This document shows, in pieces, positions 33,032 through 44,000 of a DNA stretch of 64,000 bases. Within the stretch, counting starts at the first letter, position 1, and each line of letters starts with the position of its first letter. Below the pieces are notes generated by a model, which was given only the letters and a program-made list of their open reading frames with translations, was not told where the DNA came from and made no database searches. This stretch comes from Arcuatula senhousia (taxonomy: Eukaryota > Mollusca > Bivalvia > Mytilida > Mytilidae), in NCBI GenBank assembly GCA_963971305.1, contig OZ020307.1, forward strand, positions 53,875,702-53,939,701. The letters run 5' to 3'. The position numbers and the translations under genes are program-made.

Positions 33032-33410
33032 GTGATTGTCAATAATTTCCTCCTTAGACAGTGTTGTAGCTGTGTAGGTGGTGCTATTGCTAGTACAACG
33101 TTAATTAACCAACCCCTAGTTCAGCTGTCAAACAGTCACCTATGGTGTTTTCTGCACACACAAATGATGATATTTATTGCTTTGTCTGCCAGTACAACAA
33201 AGTTTGTGCTTTGGCAACATCTGGCAACATCAGCGTTGCTGAAAATGGATATTGCCTTAGTGCTCATTGAGCTTTTCCATGAGCTCATTAAATTAAATAT
33301 ACTTGAGTTCACGTTGTCGATTGATTTTCAGTTGTTTTGTGTGTTTCTATGTCCTCTTCTCGTGTGTGTTAACTGGGTCTTACTCTGTCCTTTCGTTCTT
33401 TAGACATTCG
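33032..33410 (+). repeat. Dispersed repeat related to the 56.8-kb Penelope tail
   Basis: The frame here ends SIDFQLFCVFLCPLLVCVNW. It resembles the antisense-strand frame at 56838-57000 (LIDIQLFCVSMFYMLSVFVP), showing the same DNA family rather than a protein. Confidence 0.4.
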
Positions 33411-33579
33411 ATTGCCTCGACTGACACCGAAAACACACACACGTGAGACAGACACATTGAAGATGTCAATGTAACATTATAATATATTACCAAACATTTT
33501 AAGTACTGTTATTATTTAAAGTGAATTTGTGTCTCTTGTTGTTTTTGTATAGTTTGTTTGTTTTTACTTATTTTTTAAT

Positions 33580-33985
33580 AGCGTTCGTAAGAGGCGATCA
33601 AGCGTCTTTGGATTTGACGTAATTATAATGCCCAGCCCACAGAACAACCGTGGTGTGTATCCTAGTTGGGTGTGGCTGCAGAAGGTGACCACCGTCACGA
33701 CAGGTTATCAGGTCAAAATACAGAAAGCCTGAACGCTGACCCTAGTGGGTCAACGTGTGTGGAGAGAGTCGAGCTGCATGTACATAAAAAATCTCTGTGA
33801 ACCAGCCGCCAAGCATTACATCACGTAGTCTAAATTTCCCGTCACAACCCAACTCTCCACCTCCAGTGGTCTTTAAAATCGACTGTTGCTTTGTTTCTTA
33901 TTCATACCCCGTATTTCTCATTATCATCATTAACCTATAGTGTTCCTTTTGCGTTAAACACTCACTCACTCATTCACATAATCAC
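33580..33985. repeat. GC-richer dispersed repeat ending ACTCACTCACTC
   Basis: It has an AGAGGCGATCAAGCG start, GTGACCACCGTCACGACAGG, TAGTGGGTCAACGTG, and ends CGTTAAACACTCACTCACTC. Shares the end with 19580-19740 (inverted) and phrases with 9480-9995. Confidence 0.4.
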
Positions 33986-34109
33986 TATGGTGTGATCATC
34001 TAACATTGTCTTGAATCAACTGGCCAAATGGAGAGTTATATTTAGTGAAAGTTTTTAAGCATGCAACAGCTTTCACTTTGCGTAGGCGTTCATGAATTGA
34101 AAAACTTCT

Positions 34110-34461
34110 AATATATGCATATTTTCAGCATTAATTTTTGGCGGGTAAATGACGATAAAACAATTTGGATATCAAAAATGAACTTGGCATACCACTATTA
34201 CCCTAAATACAAATTTTCATCAAAATCGGAGCAAGATTATTTTTTGGCGGGAAAATGGCGGCCATTTTGGAAATGGTCGAGGAAAAAAATCCATACCAAA
34301 AATGAACTTGGCATACCACTTATACCTTGTAAATAATTTTCTTAAAAATCGGACCAGCAGTTTTTTTCATCTAGAAACCTTCAGGTAACAGACGGACAGA
34401 CAGACACTGAAGGAAACAGAGGGTATAATATAACACCTTGCCACATCTTGTAGTGGGGTAT
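34110..34461 (+). repeat. HINE-like element, GGCGGGAAAATGGCGG family
   Basis: Two units of about 130 bp carry TTGGCGGG(T/A)AAATG and AAAATGAACTTGGCATACCACT. A GACGGACAGACAGACAC run and a hairpin-like end (TATAACACC...GGTATAAAA) follow. Confidence 0.5.
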
Positions 34462-34517
34462 AAAACAGATCCTTCATGATACATGTATTTGATTTTGAAA
34501 TGATCATTTCATTGTTA

Positions 34518-36001
34518 AATAAAAATCTTTGCCGTGCGCAGCATGATACGACCACAACCCTGTACATTTGAGGCCCAATATGAATAGTCAATTGCTTTGG
34601 ACACATGCAGCCCATGGTGGACTGACAAAGTTTTTTGACCATGCAGCCTTTGGTGGACTTTCGAACCACATTTCACAAAATATTAAATTTTTTTTCAAGA
34701 GTAGACCAAAATAAATTACAATTACAACAAGAGGCTGAACATTTAAGCAAGCAACAGCTTTTCTCTATTTGCTAAAGTTTTCATTCTGTAGGCCAAAAAC
34801 ATGGCAAACCGTTATCTAGGGACCATACCCCTATAATGGGTCATCTGAAAACTTCGATCCTATGAAGACTTTTGTAGAGCTAAATGAGATGAATGTTTAA
34901 GCAAGCAACAGCTTTTCTCTATCAGCTATAGTTTTCATTCTGTTGGCCAAAAACATGAAAAAAAACATCATTTTAGGGGCCATAGCCCCTATAAGGGGTC
35001 ATCTAACAACTTCAATTCTATGGAGACTTTTGTAGAGTTAAATGAACTAAACATTTAAGCAAGCAACAGCTTTTCTTTATCTGCTATAGTTTTCATTCTA
35101 TAGGCCAAAAAAACATGAAAAAACATCACTATAAGGGGTCTTCCGACAACTTCAATCCTATGAAGACTTTTGTAGAGCTTAATGAGCTGAACATTTAAGC
35201 AAGCAACAGCTTCTCTCTATCTGCTATAGTTTTCATTCCATAGGCCAAAAACATGAAAAAACTTTATTTTATGGGCCGTAATCATAAGTTACCATCTGAC
35301 AACTTCGACTCTGTGGAGACTTTTGTAGAGCTAAATGAGGTGAACATTGAAGCAAGCAACAACTTTTCTCTATCTGCAATAGTTTTTATACTATAGGGCA
35401 AAAACATGAAAAAATGTTATTTTTAACCTTTAGGGGGCTGTAACCCTTGTAAGGGGTCATCTGACAACTTTGACCGAATGTTATTGTAGATCTTTTGATG
35501 CTGAAGCAGTAAGGTGGCATCAGATTCAATTTATCTCTTATACTTCGTGATTTACAAGCCAAAAACAGTAGTCTGACCCCTCTGTTCTATTTTTAGCCAC
35601 GGCAGCCATGTTTTTTTGGTCAGCAGTCACCATCCGTGCAATTTTGGTAGAGGACATCCTATAAATGAAGTGTGCATAGTTTCAAAGCAATCCCTTCAGT
35701 AGTTCCAGACGAGATGATTCTCAAAGAAAAGTTAACGACAGACGACGACGACAGACAACAACGGACACCAAGTGATGGCAATAGCTTAAAATACTTCCCA
35801 TTTTGGTCCTTAATTAGGGTATTGGCTAAAATTCATTTGAGCCCCTTTTGGTCCCTAACAGCAATTAGGGGAAGAGAATGTCACAAATTTATTCCTCAAT
35901 TTTGTAAATTCACTATTTGACAAGAAATAATTAGCAAAAATAATTTGGAAATTGGACAATAAATAAAAAAAGTTTGATTTTTGCCCCCAATTTTATAACG
36001 T
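34518..36001 (+). mobile_element. HINE-like family C 5' part with D-type insert lacking its hairpin
   Basis: It starts AAATAAAAATCTTTGCCGTG, then GCATGATACGACC, the family-C 5' end. At about 34731 (ACAAGAGGCTGAACATTTAA) D-type units of about 150-160 bp take over (six, each with GCAAGCAACAGCTTTTCTCT). They end in a GACGACGACGACAGACAAC run and AGTGATGGCAATAGCTTAAA, where a D hairpin would be expected but is absent. C-type units then resume (CCCCTTTTGGTCCCTAACAG). The family-C copy continues beyond the D insertion at 36002. Confidence 0.55.
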
Positions 36002-38460
36002 AAACAAGAGGCTCCCAGGAACCTGAATCGCTCACTTGGTCTTTTAACCATAAGGGAGTTTTCTTTATGGGGTCGTCTGACAAATGAGACCCAATGCAGA
36101 CTTATGTGTATCTTTCATGTTGTCTTTTGTAATGAGCTGATGTTTAAGCAAGCAACAGCTTTTCTCTATCTGCAATAGTTTTCATTCTATAGGAAAATAA
36201 AGAAAAAATGTGTCCATGGGACACAGATGCCCCCGCTAGGCCCCAAACAGGAAGTAGATGTCCAACAGGTCTAAAAATTGCTGAGGACATACAGTTTTGT
36301 CATACTGATCCATCCTACCAAGTTTCTAATTATTCTGATATACAGTTCCAGAGAAAAGCTTGACGGAAATTTTCATATCATGTTCACCTATTTTCACCTC
36401 GGCCTAAGTCCCAAACAGGAAGTAGATGTCCGACAGGTCTGGAAATCGCTTAGGACGTACAGTTTGTCATACTTAACCACCCTACTAAGTTTCAAAGCAT
36501 TCTGATACAGTTCCTGAGAAAAGCTTGACGGAAATTTTCATATCATGTTCACATATTTTCACAACGGCCTGATCCCAAACAGGAAGTTGATGTCAAACAG
36601 GTATGAAAATCGCTTAGGACGCAAAGTTTGTCATACTGAACCATCCTGCCAAGTTTCAAATCATTCTGATATACAGTTCCTGATAAAGGCTTGACGGAAA
36701 TTTTCATATCATGTTCACATATTTTCACATCGGCCTAAGTCCCAAACAGGAAGTAGATGTCTGACAGGTCTGAAAATAGCTTAGGACGTACAGTTTGTCA
36801 TACTGAACCATCCTACCAAGTTTCAATTCATTCTGGTATACAGTTCCTGAGAAAAGCTTGACGGAAATTTTTATATCATGTTCACATATTTTCACATCGG
36901 CCTAAGTCCCAAACAGAACGTAGATGTCCAACAGGTCTGAAAATCGCTTAGGACGTAAATTTTGTCATACTGAACAATCCTATCAGGTTTCAAATCATTC
37001 TGGTATACAGTTCCTGAGAAAAGCTTGACGGAAATTTTCATATCACGTTCACATATTTTCACATCGGCCTAAGTCTCAAACGGGAAGTAGATGTTTGACA
37101 GGTCTGAAAATTTCTTAAGACGTACAATTTGTCATACTGAACCATCCTACCAAGTTTCAAATCATTATCTTGAACGGTTTATTATAAGAGCTTCACGGAA
37201 ATTCGTACGGACGTGAGTAAAACTAAATGCCCCCGACATGTCGTCGCGGGGGTATAAAAAACCCACTATTTTTCACCTGTACAGGACCATTACCCCTATA
37301 AGGGGTCATCTGACAACTTGGGCCCAAAAGAGACTTTTGTGGAGCTTAATGAGCCGAACATTTAAGCAAGCAACAGCTTTTCTCTATCTGCATTAGTTTT
37401 ATTCTATAGGGAGATAACACTATTTTTTACCTGTAAAGGGCCATTACACCTATAACGGATCCTCTGACAACTTTGACCCAAGGAAGACTTTTGTAAAGCT
37501 TATTGAGCCGAACATTTAAGCAAGCAACAGCTTTTCTCCATCTGCAATAGTTTTCATTCTATAGGAAAAAACCCACTATTTCACCTGCAAAGGGCCACAA
37601 CCCCTATAAGGGGTCATCTGACAACTTTGACCCAAAAGAGACTTTTGTGGTGCTTAATGAGCTGAACATTTAAGTAAAGCAACAACTTTTCTCTATCTGC
37701 AATGCAATAGTTTTTATTATATAGGTTAAAAAGACTATTTTTCACCTTTAGGGGGCTGTAACCCCTATAAGAGGTCATCTGACAATTTCGACCATATGAA
37801 GACTTTTGAAGAGTTAAATGAGCTGAGAATTTCAGCAAGCAACAGCTTTTCCCTATCTGCAATTGTTTTCATTCTAAAGGACAAAACACTATTTTTTGCC
37901 TTTAAGGGGCTGTAACCCCTATAAGGGGTCATCTGACAACTTTGACCTTAGGAGACTTTTGTAGAGCTAAATGAACTGAACATTTAAGCAAGCAACAGCT
38001 TATCTCTATCTGCAATAGTTTTCATTCTATATGGCAAAAACATGAAAAAAACGCAAATTTTTACCTTAAAAGGGCCATAACCCCTATCAAGGGTCATTTG
38101 ACAACTTAAGCCCAATGGAGACTTTTGTAGAGCTTTTGAGTCTGAAGAGCCTATGATCCTTTGGATTTTTTCTATCTGTAAAGGTTGCTGAGTTTTAAGC
38201 CATTTTAAGTGATTTTATCCTATGTTCTATTTTTAGTAACAGCAGCCATGTTTTTATTGAATCATTTTAAAATGAGGATCGGTTGATGCCAACATATCAC
38301 ATATCATTCCTGCAAAGTTTCATTTAAATTGGTTTAGCGGTTTCAGAGAAGAAGATTTTTGAAATTGTTAACGGACAACAGACGACGGATGACGACAGAC
38401 GATGAAGGATGCATAGTTACGACATAAGCTCACATGGCCTGTGGCCAGGTGAGCTAAAAA
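36002..38460 (+). mobile_element. HINE-like element, family D, interrupted by family A
   Basis: Begins AACAAGAGGCTCCCAGGAAC, then TGAATCGCTCACTTGG. Ends with GACGACGGATGACGACAGACG and a hairpin AGCTCACATGGCC...GGCCAGGTGAGCT, then AAAAA. The 5' GCTCACTTGG equals the left arm of the hairpin. Units of about 150-180 bp repeat GAGC(T/C)GAACATTTAAGCAAG. A complete family-A element (36194-37260) sits within one unit. C-type text flanks both sides (CCCCCAATTTTATAACG before, AGGGGAGGCTGCAATAATC after), so D inserted into C. Confidence 0.7.
36194..37260 (+). mobile_element. HINE-like element, family A, six tandem units
   Basis: 5' end AAAATAAAGAAAAAATGTGTCC, with palindrome TGTCCATGGGACA and then GATGCCCCCGCT. 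Six units of 164-168 bp each start CAAACAGGAAGTAGATGTCC and contain ACCAAGTTTC plus AGTTCCTGAGAAAAGCTTGA. 3' end: hairpin TGCCCCCGACATG...GCGGGGGTATAAAAAA. The sibling D unit at 37560 reads CTATAGGAAAAAACCCACTA without the element, so the insertion point is an A-run and the element brought no other change. Confidence 0.75.
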
Positions 38461-38557
38461 GGGGAGGCTGCAATAATCAATCCTTTATTTTGTATTGACT
38501 ACTTGACAAAACTTAACATGCAAAATTAATTTTCAAAATCAGACCAGAATAAAAAAA

Positions 38558-39960
38558 AGAGTTGACACTAAAGTATGTCTCGCCTGTCGGCACCATCACA
38601 GATCTCATTGAAGGTCAAGCTCCTGTCGGCACCATCACAGAACTCATTGAAGGTCTAGCTGGGCCTTCAGAAAAGATAAGGTAGATGACATGTGACAGAT
38701 GACAGAATTCCATTTAACCATCACAAAAATGTCTAAAGTGTGTTCTAGATACCATAGTTATTGAGAAACAATGAAAAAAGACCAACATTCACTAAGTCAT
38801 TCAACCATGAAAATGGGGTCAAGGTCACATTACATGGTGACGTCAGTTGTGTATACCATAATCACCAAATATAAGATGCCTAGCTATTAATATACTTTTC
38901 ACTTAACTAATTTTCCACCCGAAAATCATCTAAATTCACAAAGTCATTGAACTGTGAAAATGGGGTCAGGGTCACACAACATGACTTTATGTCCCGAAAA
39001 AAACATCTAAGTTCACAGAGTCGCTGAACCATGAAATTGGGGTTAGGGTCAAACGGCATGGTGCCAGTTGCGTAGCCCAGAACCTCAACTGTCTGTATAC
39101 CAAATATCAGATGCCATGCTATAAGTACTTTTCTTGTAATTCATTTTCCACAAAAGTCTTACAACAGGTTTTTTGGGCCCGAAAAAACATCTAAGTTCAC
39201 AGAGTCGTTGACCCATGAAATAAGGGTCAAGGTCAAACGGCATGATGCCAGTTGCGTAGACCATAATCCCAACTGTCTTTATATCAAATATCAGATGCCT
39301 AGCTATTCTGCTTTTTTGTAATTCATTTTCTGCAAAAGTCGTACAAAGGGTTTTTTTGGCCTGAAAAAAACATCTAAGTTCACAGAGTTGCTGAACCATG
39401 GAATAGGGGTCAGGGTCAAACGTCATGGTGCCAGTTGCGTAGACCATAACCCCAACTGTCTGTATACAAAATATCAGATGCCTAGCTGTCATACTGTTCT
39501 TTTAATTGATTTTCCGCAAAAGTCTTACAAAGGGGTTTTATGGCCCGAAAAAACGTCTAAGTTTACAGAGTCACTGAACCATGAAATAGGGGTCAGGGTC
39601 AAACGACATGCTGCCAGTTGCGTAGACCATAACCCCAACTGTCTGTATACCAAATATCAGATGCCTAGCTTTCATACCTTTCTTTTAATTCATTTTCCAC
39701 AAAAGTCTTACAAAGGGGTTTTATGGCCCGAAAAAATATCTAAGTTCACGGAGTCGCTGAACCATGAAATTGGGGTCAGGGGCATGGTGCCAGTTGCATA
39801 GACCATAACCCCAACTGTCTGTATACCAAATATCAGATGCCTAGCTATTATTCTTTTCAAGTAATTCATTTTCCACAAAAGTCTTACAAAAAATTTACGC
39901 CGCTGGAAAGTAATACCTATGTCTCGCCTTCTGCGACTTTTTGTCGCAGGCGAGACAAAA
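38558..39960 (+). mobile_element. HINE-like element, family B
   Basis: Starts AGAGTTGACACTAAAGTATG, then TCTCGCCTGTCGGCACCATC; ends TATGTCTCGCCTTCTGCGAC...GTCGCAGGCGAGACAAAA. The 5' GTCTCGCCTG is the left hairpin arm. About six units of 170-185 bp carry TCTAAGTTCACAGAGTCG, GGTCAGGGTCAAACGGCATG and ACCAAATATCAGATGCCTAG. Long chance ORFs (39085-39492, 39388-39801) arise from the repeated unit. Confidence 0.7.
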
Positions 39961-40089
39961 TCTTATTTCTAAACAAATAAAGAAGGGACCCCCAAAATTA
40001 GTCCCATTCATCCTTTTATGGTATGAAATATTTTTGTAGAATTTCATAGCATTTGGTAAACCAGAACAAAAGTTATTGTGGGAACAGAC

Positions 40090-40261
40090 AAACTAGAGGC
40101 TCCCAGGAGCCTGAATCGCTCTCTTATGCTAAAGTCTCTTACCTAGTGTGCAACATGGTCTACATGTACTTGGTAAGTATTAAACATTAAAGAAACTAGT
40201 TAGGATAGAAAACACTTTTAAGATCAAGAATACAAAGTAACAAAGCCTTCCATTTGAAAAA
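40090..40261 (+). mobile_element. HINE-like family D 5' fragment
   Basis: AACTAGAGGCTCCCAGGAGC, then TGAATCGCTCTC, is the family-D start. It is cut into family-C 3' text (GTTATTGTGGGAACAGACA). It is interrupted by B at 40262; D-type text resumes at 41223-41368, 43691-44000 and 45888-46061 between further insertions. Confidence 0.55.
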
Positions 40262-41222
40262 ACAAGTGTGGCCACTAAAAGTATGTCTCGCCTGCCGGCA
40301 ACATCACTAAAATCAACTACCCAAGCTTTCATTTCTTGATATAAACACAAAAAGTGTCTGTATACCTAAAAACAGATGCCTAGTTATTATACTATTCAAG
40401 CAATCCATTGTCCACACAAGTATTACAAAAAGTTTTCTGTCTGAAAAAAAGACCCAAGTTCACAGAGTCACTGGAGCGTAAAAATGAGGTCATGGTCACA
40501 TGGCATGGTGACAGTTGCGTTGTCCATAACCCCAACTGTCTGTTTACCCAATATCAGATGCCTAGCTATTATAACTTTCCAGCAATTCATCGTCCACAAA
40601 GGTCTTACAAAAAAGTTTTTTGGCCTGAAAAAAGACCTAAGTTCACAGTCACTAAAGCGTGAAAATGGGGCCATGGTAACAGTTGCGTAGACCATAACCT
40701 AAACTGTCTGTGTACCTAATATCAGATGCCTAGCTAATATACCTTTCCAGCAATTCATCGTCCACAAAAGTCTTACAAAAAAGTTTACGGCCTGAAAAAT
40801 GACCTAAGTTCACAGAGTCATTGGAGCGTGAAAATGGGGTCAGGGTTATAAAACATGGTGACAGTTGTGTAGACCATAACCTGAACTGTCTGTATACCAA
40901 ATATCAGATGCCTAGCTAATATACTTTTCCAGCAATTCATCGTCCAAAAAAGTCTTACAAAAAAGTTAACGGCCGGAAAAAAGACCTAAGTTCAGAGTCA
41001 CTGGAGCGTGAAAATGGGGTCAGGGTCACATGGCATGGTGACAGTTGCGTAGAACATAACCTGAACTGTCTGTATACCAAATATCAGATGCTTAGCTATT
41101 ATACTTTTCAAGCAATTCATTGTCCACAAAAGTCTTACAAAAAAGTTTACGACGCCGCCGCCGCCGGAAAGTAATACCTATGTCTCGCCTTCCGCGACTA
41201 TTCGTCGCAGGCGAGACAAAAA
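40262..41222 (+). mobile_element. HINE-like element, family B
   Basis: ACAAGTGTGGCCACTAAAAG start with GTCTCGCCTGCCGGC; four units with ACCTAAGTTCACAGAGTCA; CGCCGCCGCCGCCGG run; 3' hairpin TGTCTCGCCTTCCGCGAC...GTCGCAGGCGAGACAAAA. Confidence 0.7.
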
Positions 41223-41368
41223 CCAAACAAGTTTAAATTGATTGAAAACACTTAAAAGAATGATCTGACAATTTTGACGCTGCAATCATTTTTGTAGATC
41301 TTCATGAGCTGAACAATTATGCAATGCTGACTATTCCTCTAACTCTTATGGCTTTTAAGATAAAGTAA

Positions 41369-42395
41369 AATAAAGAAAGAATGTGTCCATGGGACACGGA
41401 TGCCCCCGCTGGCCCAAAACAGGAAGTAGATTTCTGACAGGTCTGAAAATCGCTAAGGACATACAGTTTGTCATACTGATCCATCCTACCAAGTTTCAAA
41501 ACATTCTGGTATACAGTTCCAGAGAAAAGCTTGACAGAAATTTTCATATCATGTTAACATTTTCACTTTGGCCTAAGTCCCAAACAGGAATGTCCGACAG
41601 GTCTGAAAATAGCTTAGGACATACAGTTTGTCATACTGATCCATCCTAAAAAGTTTCAAATCATTCTCATGTACGGTTCCTGAGAAAAGCTTGACGGAAA
41701 TTTTCATAGTCATGTTCACATATTTTAACATTGGCCTAAGAAGTAGATGTCTGCCAGGTCTCAAAATCGCTTAGGACATATAGTTTGCCATACTGAACCA
41801 TCCTACCAAGTTTCAAATCATTCTCATGTAAGGTTCCCGAGAAAAGCTTGACGGAAATGTTCATAGTCATGTTCACATATTTTAACATTGGCCTAAGTCC
41901 AAAACAGGAAGTGGATGTCGGACAGGTCTCAAAATCGCTTAGGACGTATAGTTTGTCATACTCAACCATCCTACCAAGTTTCATATCAGTTCTTGAGAAA
42001 AGCTTGACGGGGAATTTTCATAGTCATGTTCACATATTTTAACATTGGCCTAAGAAGTAGATGTCTGACAGGTCTCAAAATCGCTTAGGACATATAGTTT
42101 GCCATACTGAACCATCCTACCAAGTTTCAAATCATTCTTATGTATGGTTCCTGAGAAAATCTTGACGGAAATTTTCAAGTCATGTTCACATATTTTAACA
42201 TTGGCCTAAGTCCCAAACAGGAAGTAGATGTCCGACAGGTCTAAAAATAGCTTAGGACATACAGTTTGTCATACTCAGCCATCTTACCAAGTTTCAAGTC
42301 ATTCTCATGTATGGTTACTGGGAAAAGCTTGACGGAAATTCGTACGGACATGAGTAAAACTTAATGCCCCCTGACATGTTTCATCGCAGGGGCAT
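41369..42395 (+). mobile_element. HINE-like element, family A
   Basis: Start AATAAAGAAAGAATGTGTCC; six units of about 155-170 bp; end ATGCCCCCTGACATG...CGCAGGGGCATA. A family-C element follows directly in its terminal A/T tract. Confidence 0.7.
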
Positions 42396-43690
42396 AATAA
42401 AAAGCTACGCCGAGCGCAGCATGATACGACCACAACAAGTTTAACCCTGTACGTTGGAGGCCTAATATGGATAGTCCATTGCTTTGGTCACATGAAGCCC
42501 ATGGTGGACTTACAAAGCTTTTTGACACATGCATCCTGTGGTGGACTAAAAAATGCATTTTTGACACATACATGTTTACATCAACATCTAATACAAAAAG
42601 CCTAATTTATATACATGTAATAACTACAACTTTTAAATCTTAAGTATAAAACTATTTGCCTTGACAAACTTTTAAAATTGGTGTTTTTGGCCCTTTTGAC
42701 CCCTAATTTCTAGAAAACAGTAAGAGATATTGTAAATCTGATTGTAAAACTCAGCCAGGGATTTTCACAAGGATTCAAATGAAAAAAAGATTTTGAAAAT
42801 CTGACCAAAAATAAAAAAGTTGATTTTCTGGGCATTTCCTGTCTTTAGCTCCCTGTAGCAATGTTATGGTGAAATACATATCAAAATCAAGACAGAATTT
42901 TATTAACACTTCAACAAAAAAAGAATTTTCAAAATTGAATGAATAATAAACATTCTACAACAGTTTTGTCAATACACCCGTTTTACCCCCTTTGACCCTT
43001 TTTTTCTAAAACAGTAGGGGCCACAAACCCTAAATACAAAACCAGCATTCCTTTAGTGGATATAATCATCATATTTAAACTTCATAACAATTGACTGGCC
43101 TACTACAACTTGATATTATTAAAAAAAATTTGCCTGGACAAACTTTTATAAATGGCGTTTTTGGCCCCTTTGACCCCTTATTTCTGGAAAACGGTATGAG
43201 ATATTGCAAATCTGATTAAAACCCAGGCAGGGATTTTTACAAGGATTCCAATGAAAAAAAGATTTTGAAAATCGGACCACAAATAAAAAAGTCGATTTTT
43301 TGGGTGTGGCCCCTTTTTGACCCCTTATAGCAATGTAACGGTACAAGATACATGAAAGATGTTGTTACATTTTGGTGACAGAATTTATTAAGGAATACAA
43401 TTAAAAAAGAATGATTAAAATCGGATGAAAATTAAACATTCTACAGACGTTTTGTCAATACACCCGTTTTAGCCCCTTTTGGCCCTTTTTTCTAAAACCG
43501 TAGGGACCAGAAACCCCAAATGCAATACCAACCTTCCTTTAGTGGTTATAAACATCATATCAAAATTTTATAACAATTGGTAAGCTACAACTAAAGTTAT
43601 CGCACGGAAACCAAAGTGTCTACAGACGACGACGACAGCGACATCGCCATAACATAATACGATCGCAAAAAAATTGCGGTCGTATAAAAA
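42396..43690 (+). mobile_element. HINE-like element, family C
   Basis: Start AATAAAAAGCTACGCCGAGC and GCATGATACGACC. Two long units (about 450 bp) each carry TGACCCCTAATTTCT, ATTTTGAAAATC(T/G)GACC and a CAATACACCCGTTTTA(C/G)CCCC phrase. Then GACGACGACGACAGCGACATC and a hairpin CGATCGCAAAAAAATTGCGGTCG, TATAAAAA. Confidence 0.7.
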
Positions 43691-44000
43691 CTGTGAAAAT
43701 GGTTAAATTTTGACGATTAAGGGAGTCCCACAACTTTGACTCAATTAAGAGTTTTGATGCTGAAGAAGGAAGGTTGCTTCGAATTTCTCTATCTTTTATA
43801 CTTTTTGAGCTATAAGCTAAAAACTATGGTCAGACTCCCCTGTTTTATTTTTAGTAACGGCAGCCATGTTGGTTGGTCGACGTTCACAAATTTCACAAAC
43901 TTGGTAGAGGACATCCTAAAGATCAAGTATACAAAGTTTCAAAGCAATCCCACCAGTGGTTTCAGAGAAGAAGATTTTTAAAATCAGTAAAAATTGATAG

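Noticed and set aside
33032..33403. 123-codon frame rich in Leu, Cys and Val
   Set aside because: The DNA belongs to a dispersed repeat (related text at 56.8 kb and 22.0 kb) and the frame looks like a chance hydrophobic translation.
39085..39801. Two overlapping frames of 135 and 137 codons on opposite strands
   Set aside because: Both lie in the tandem units of a family-B element and repeat the same peptide; they are by-products of the repeat.
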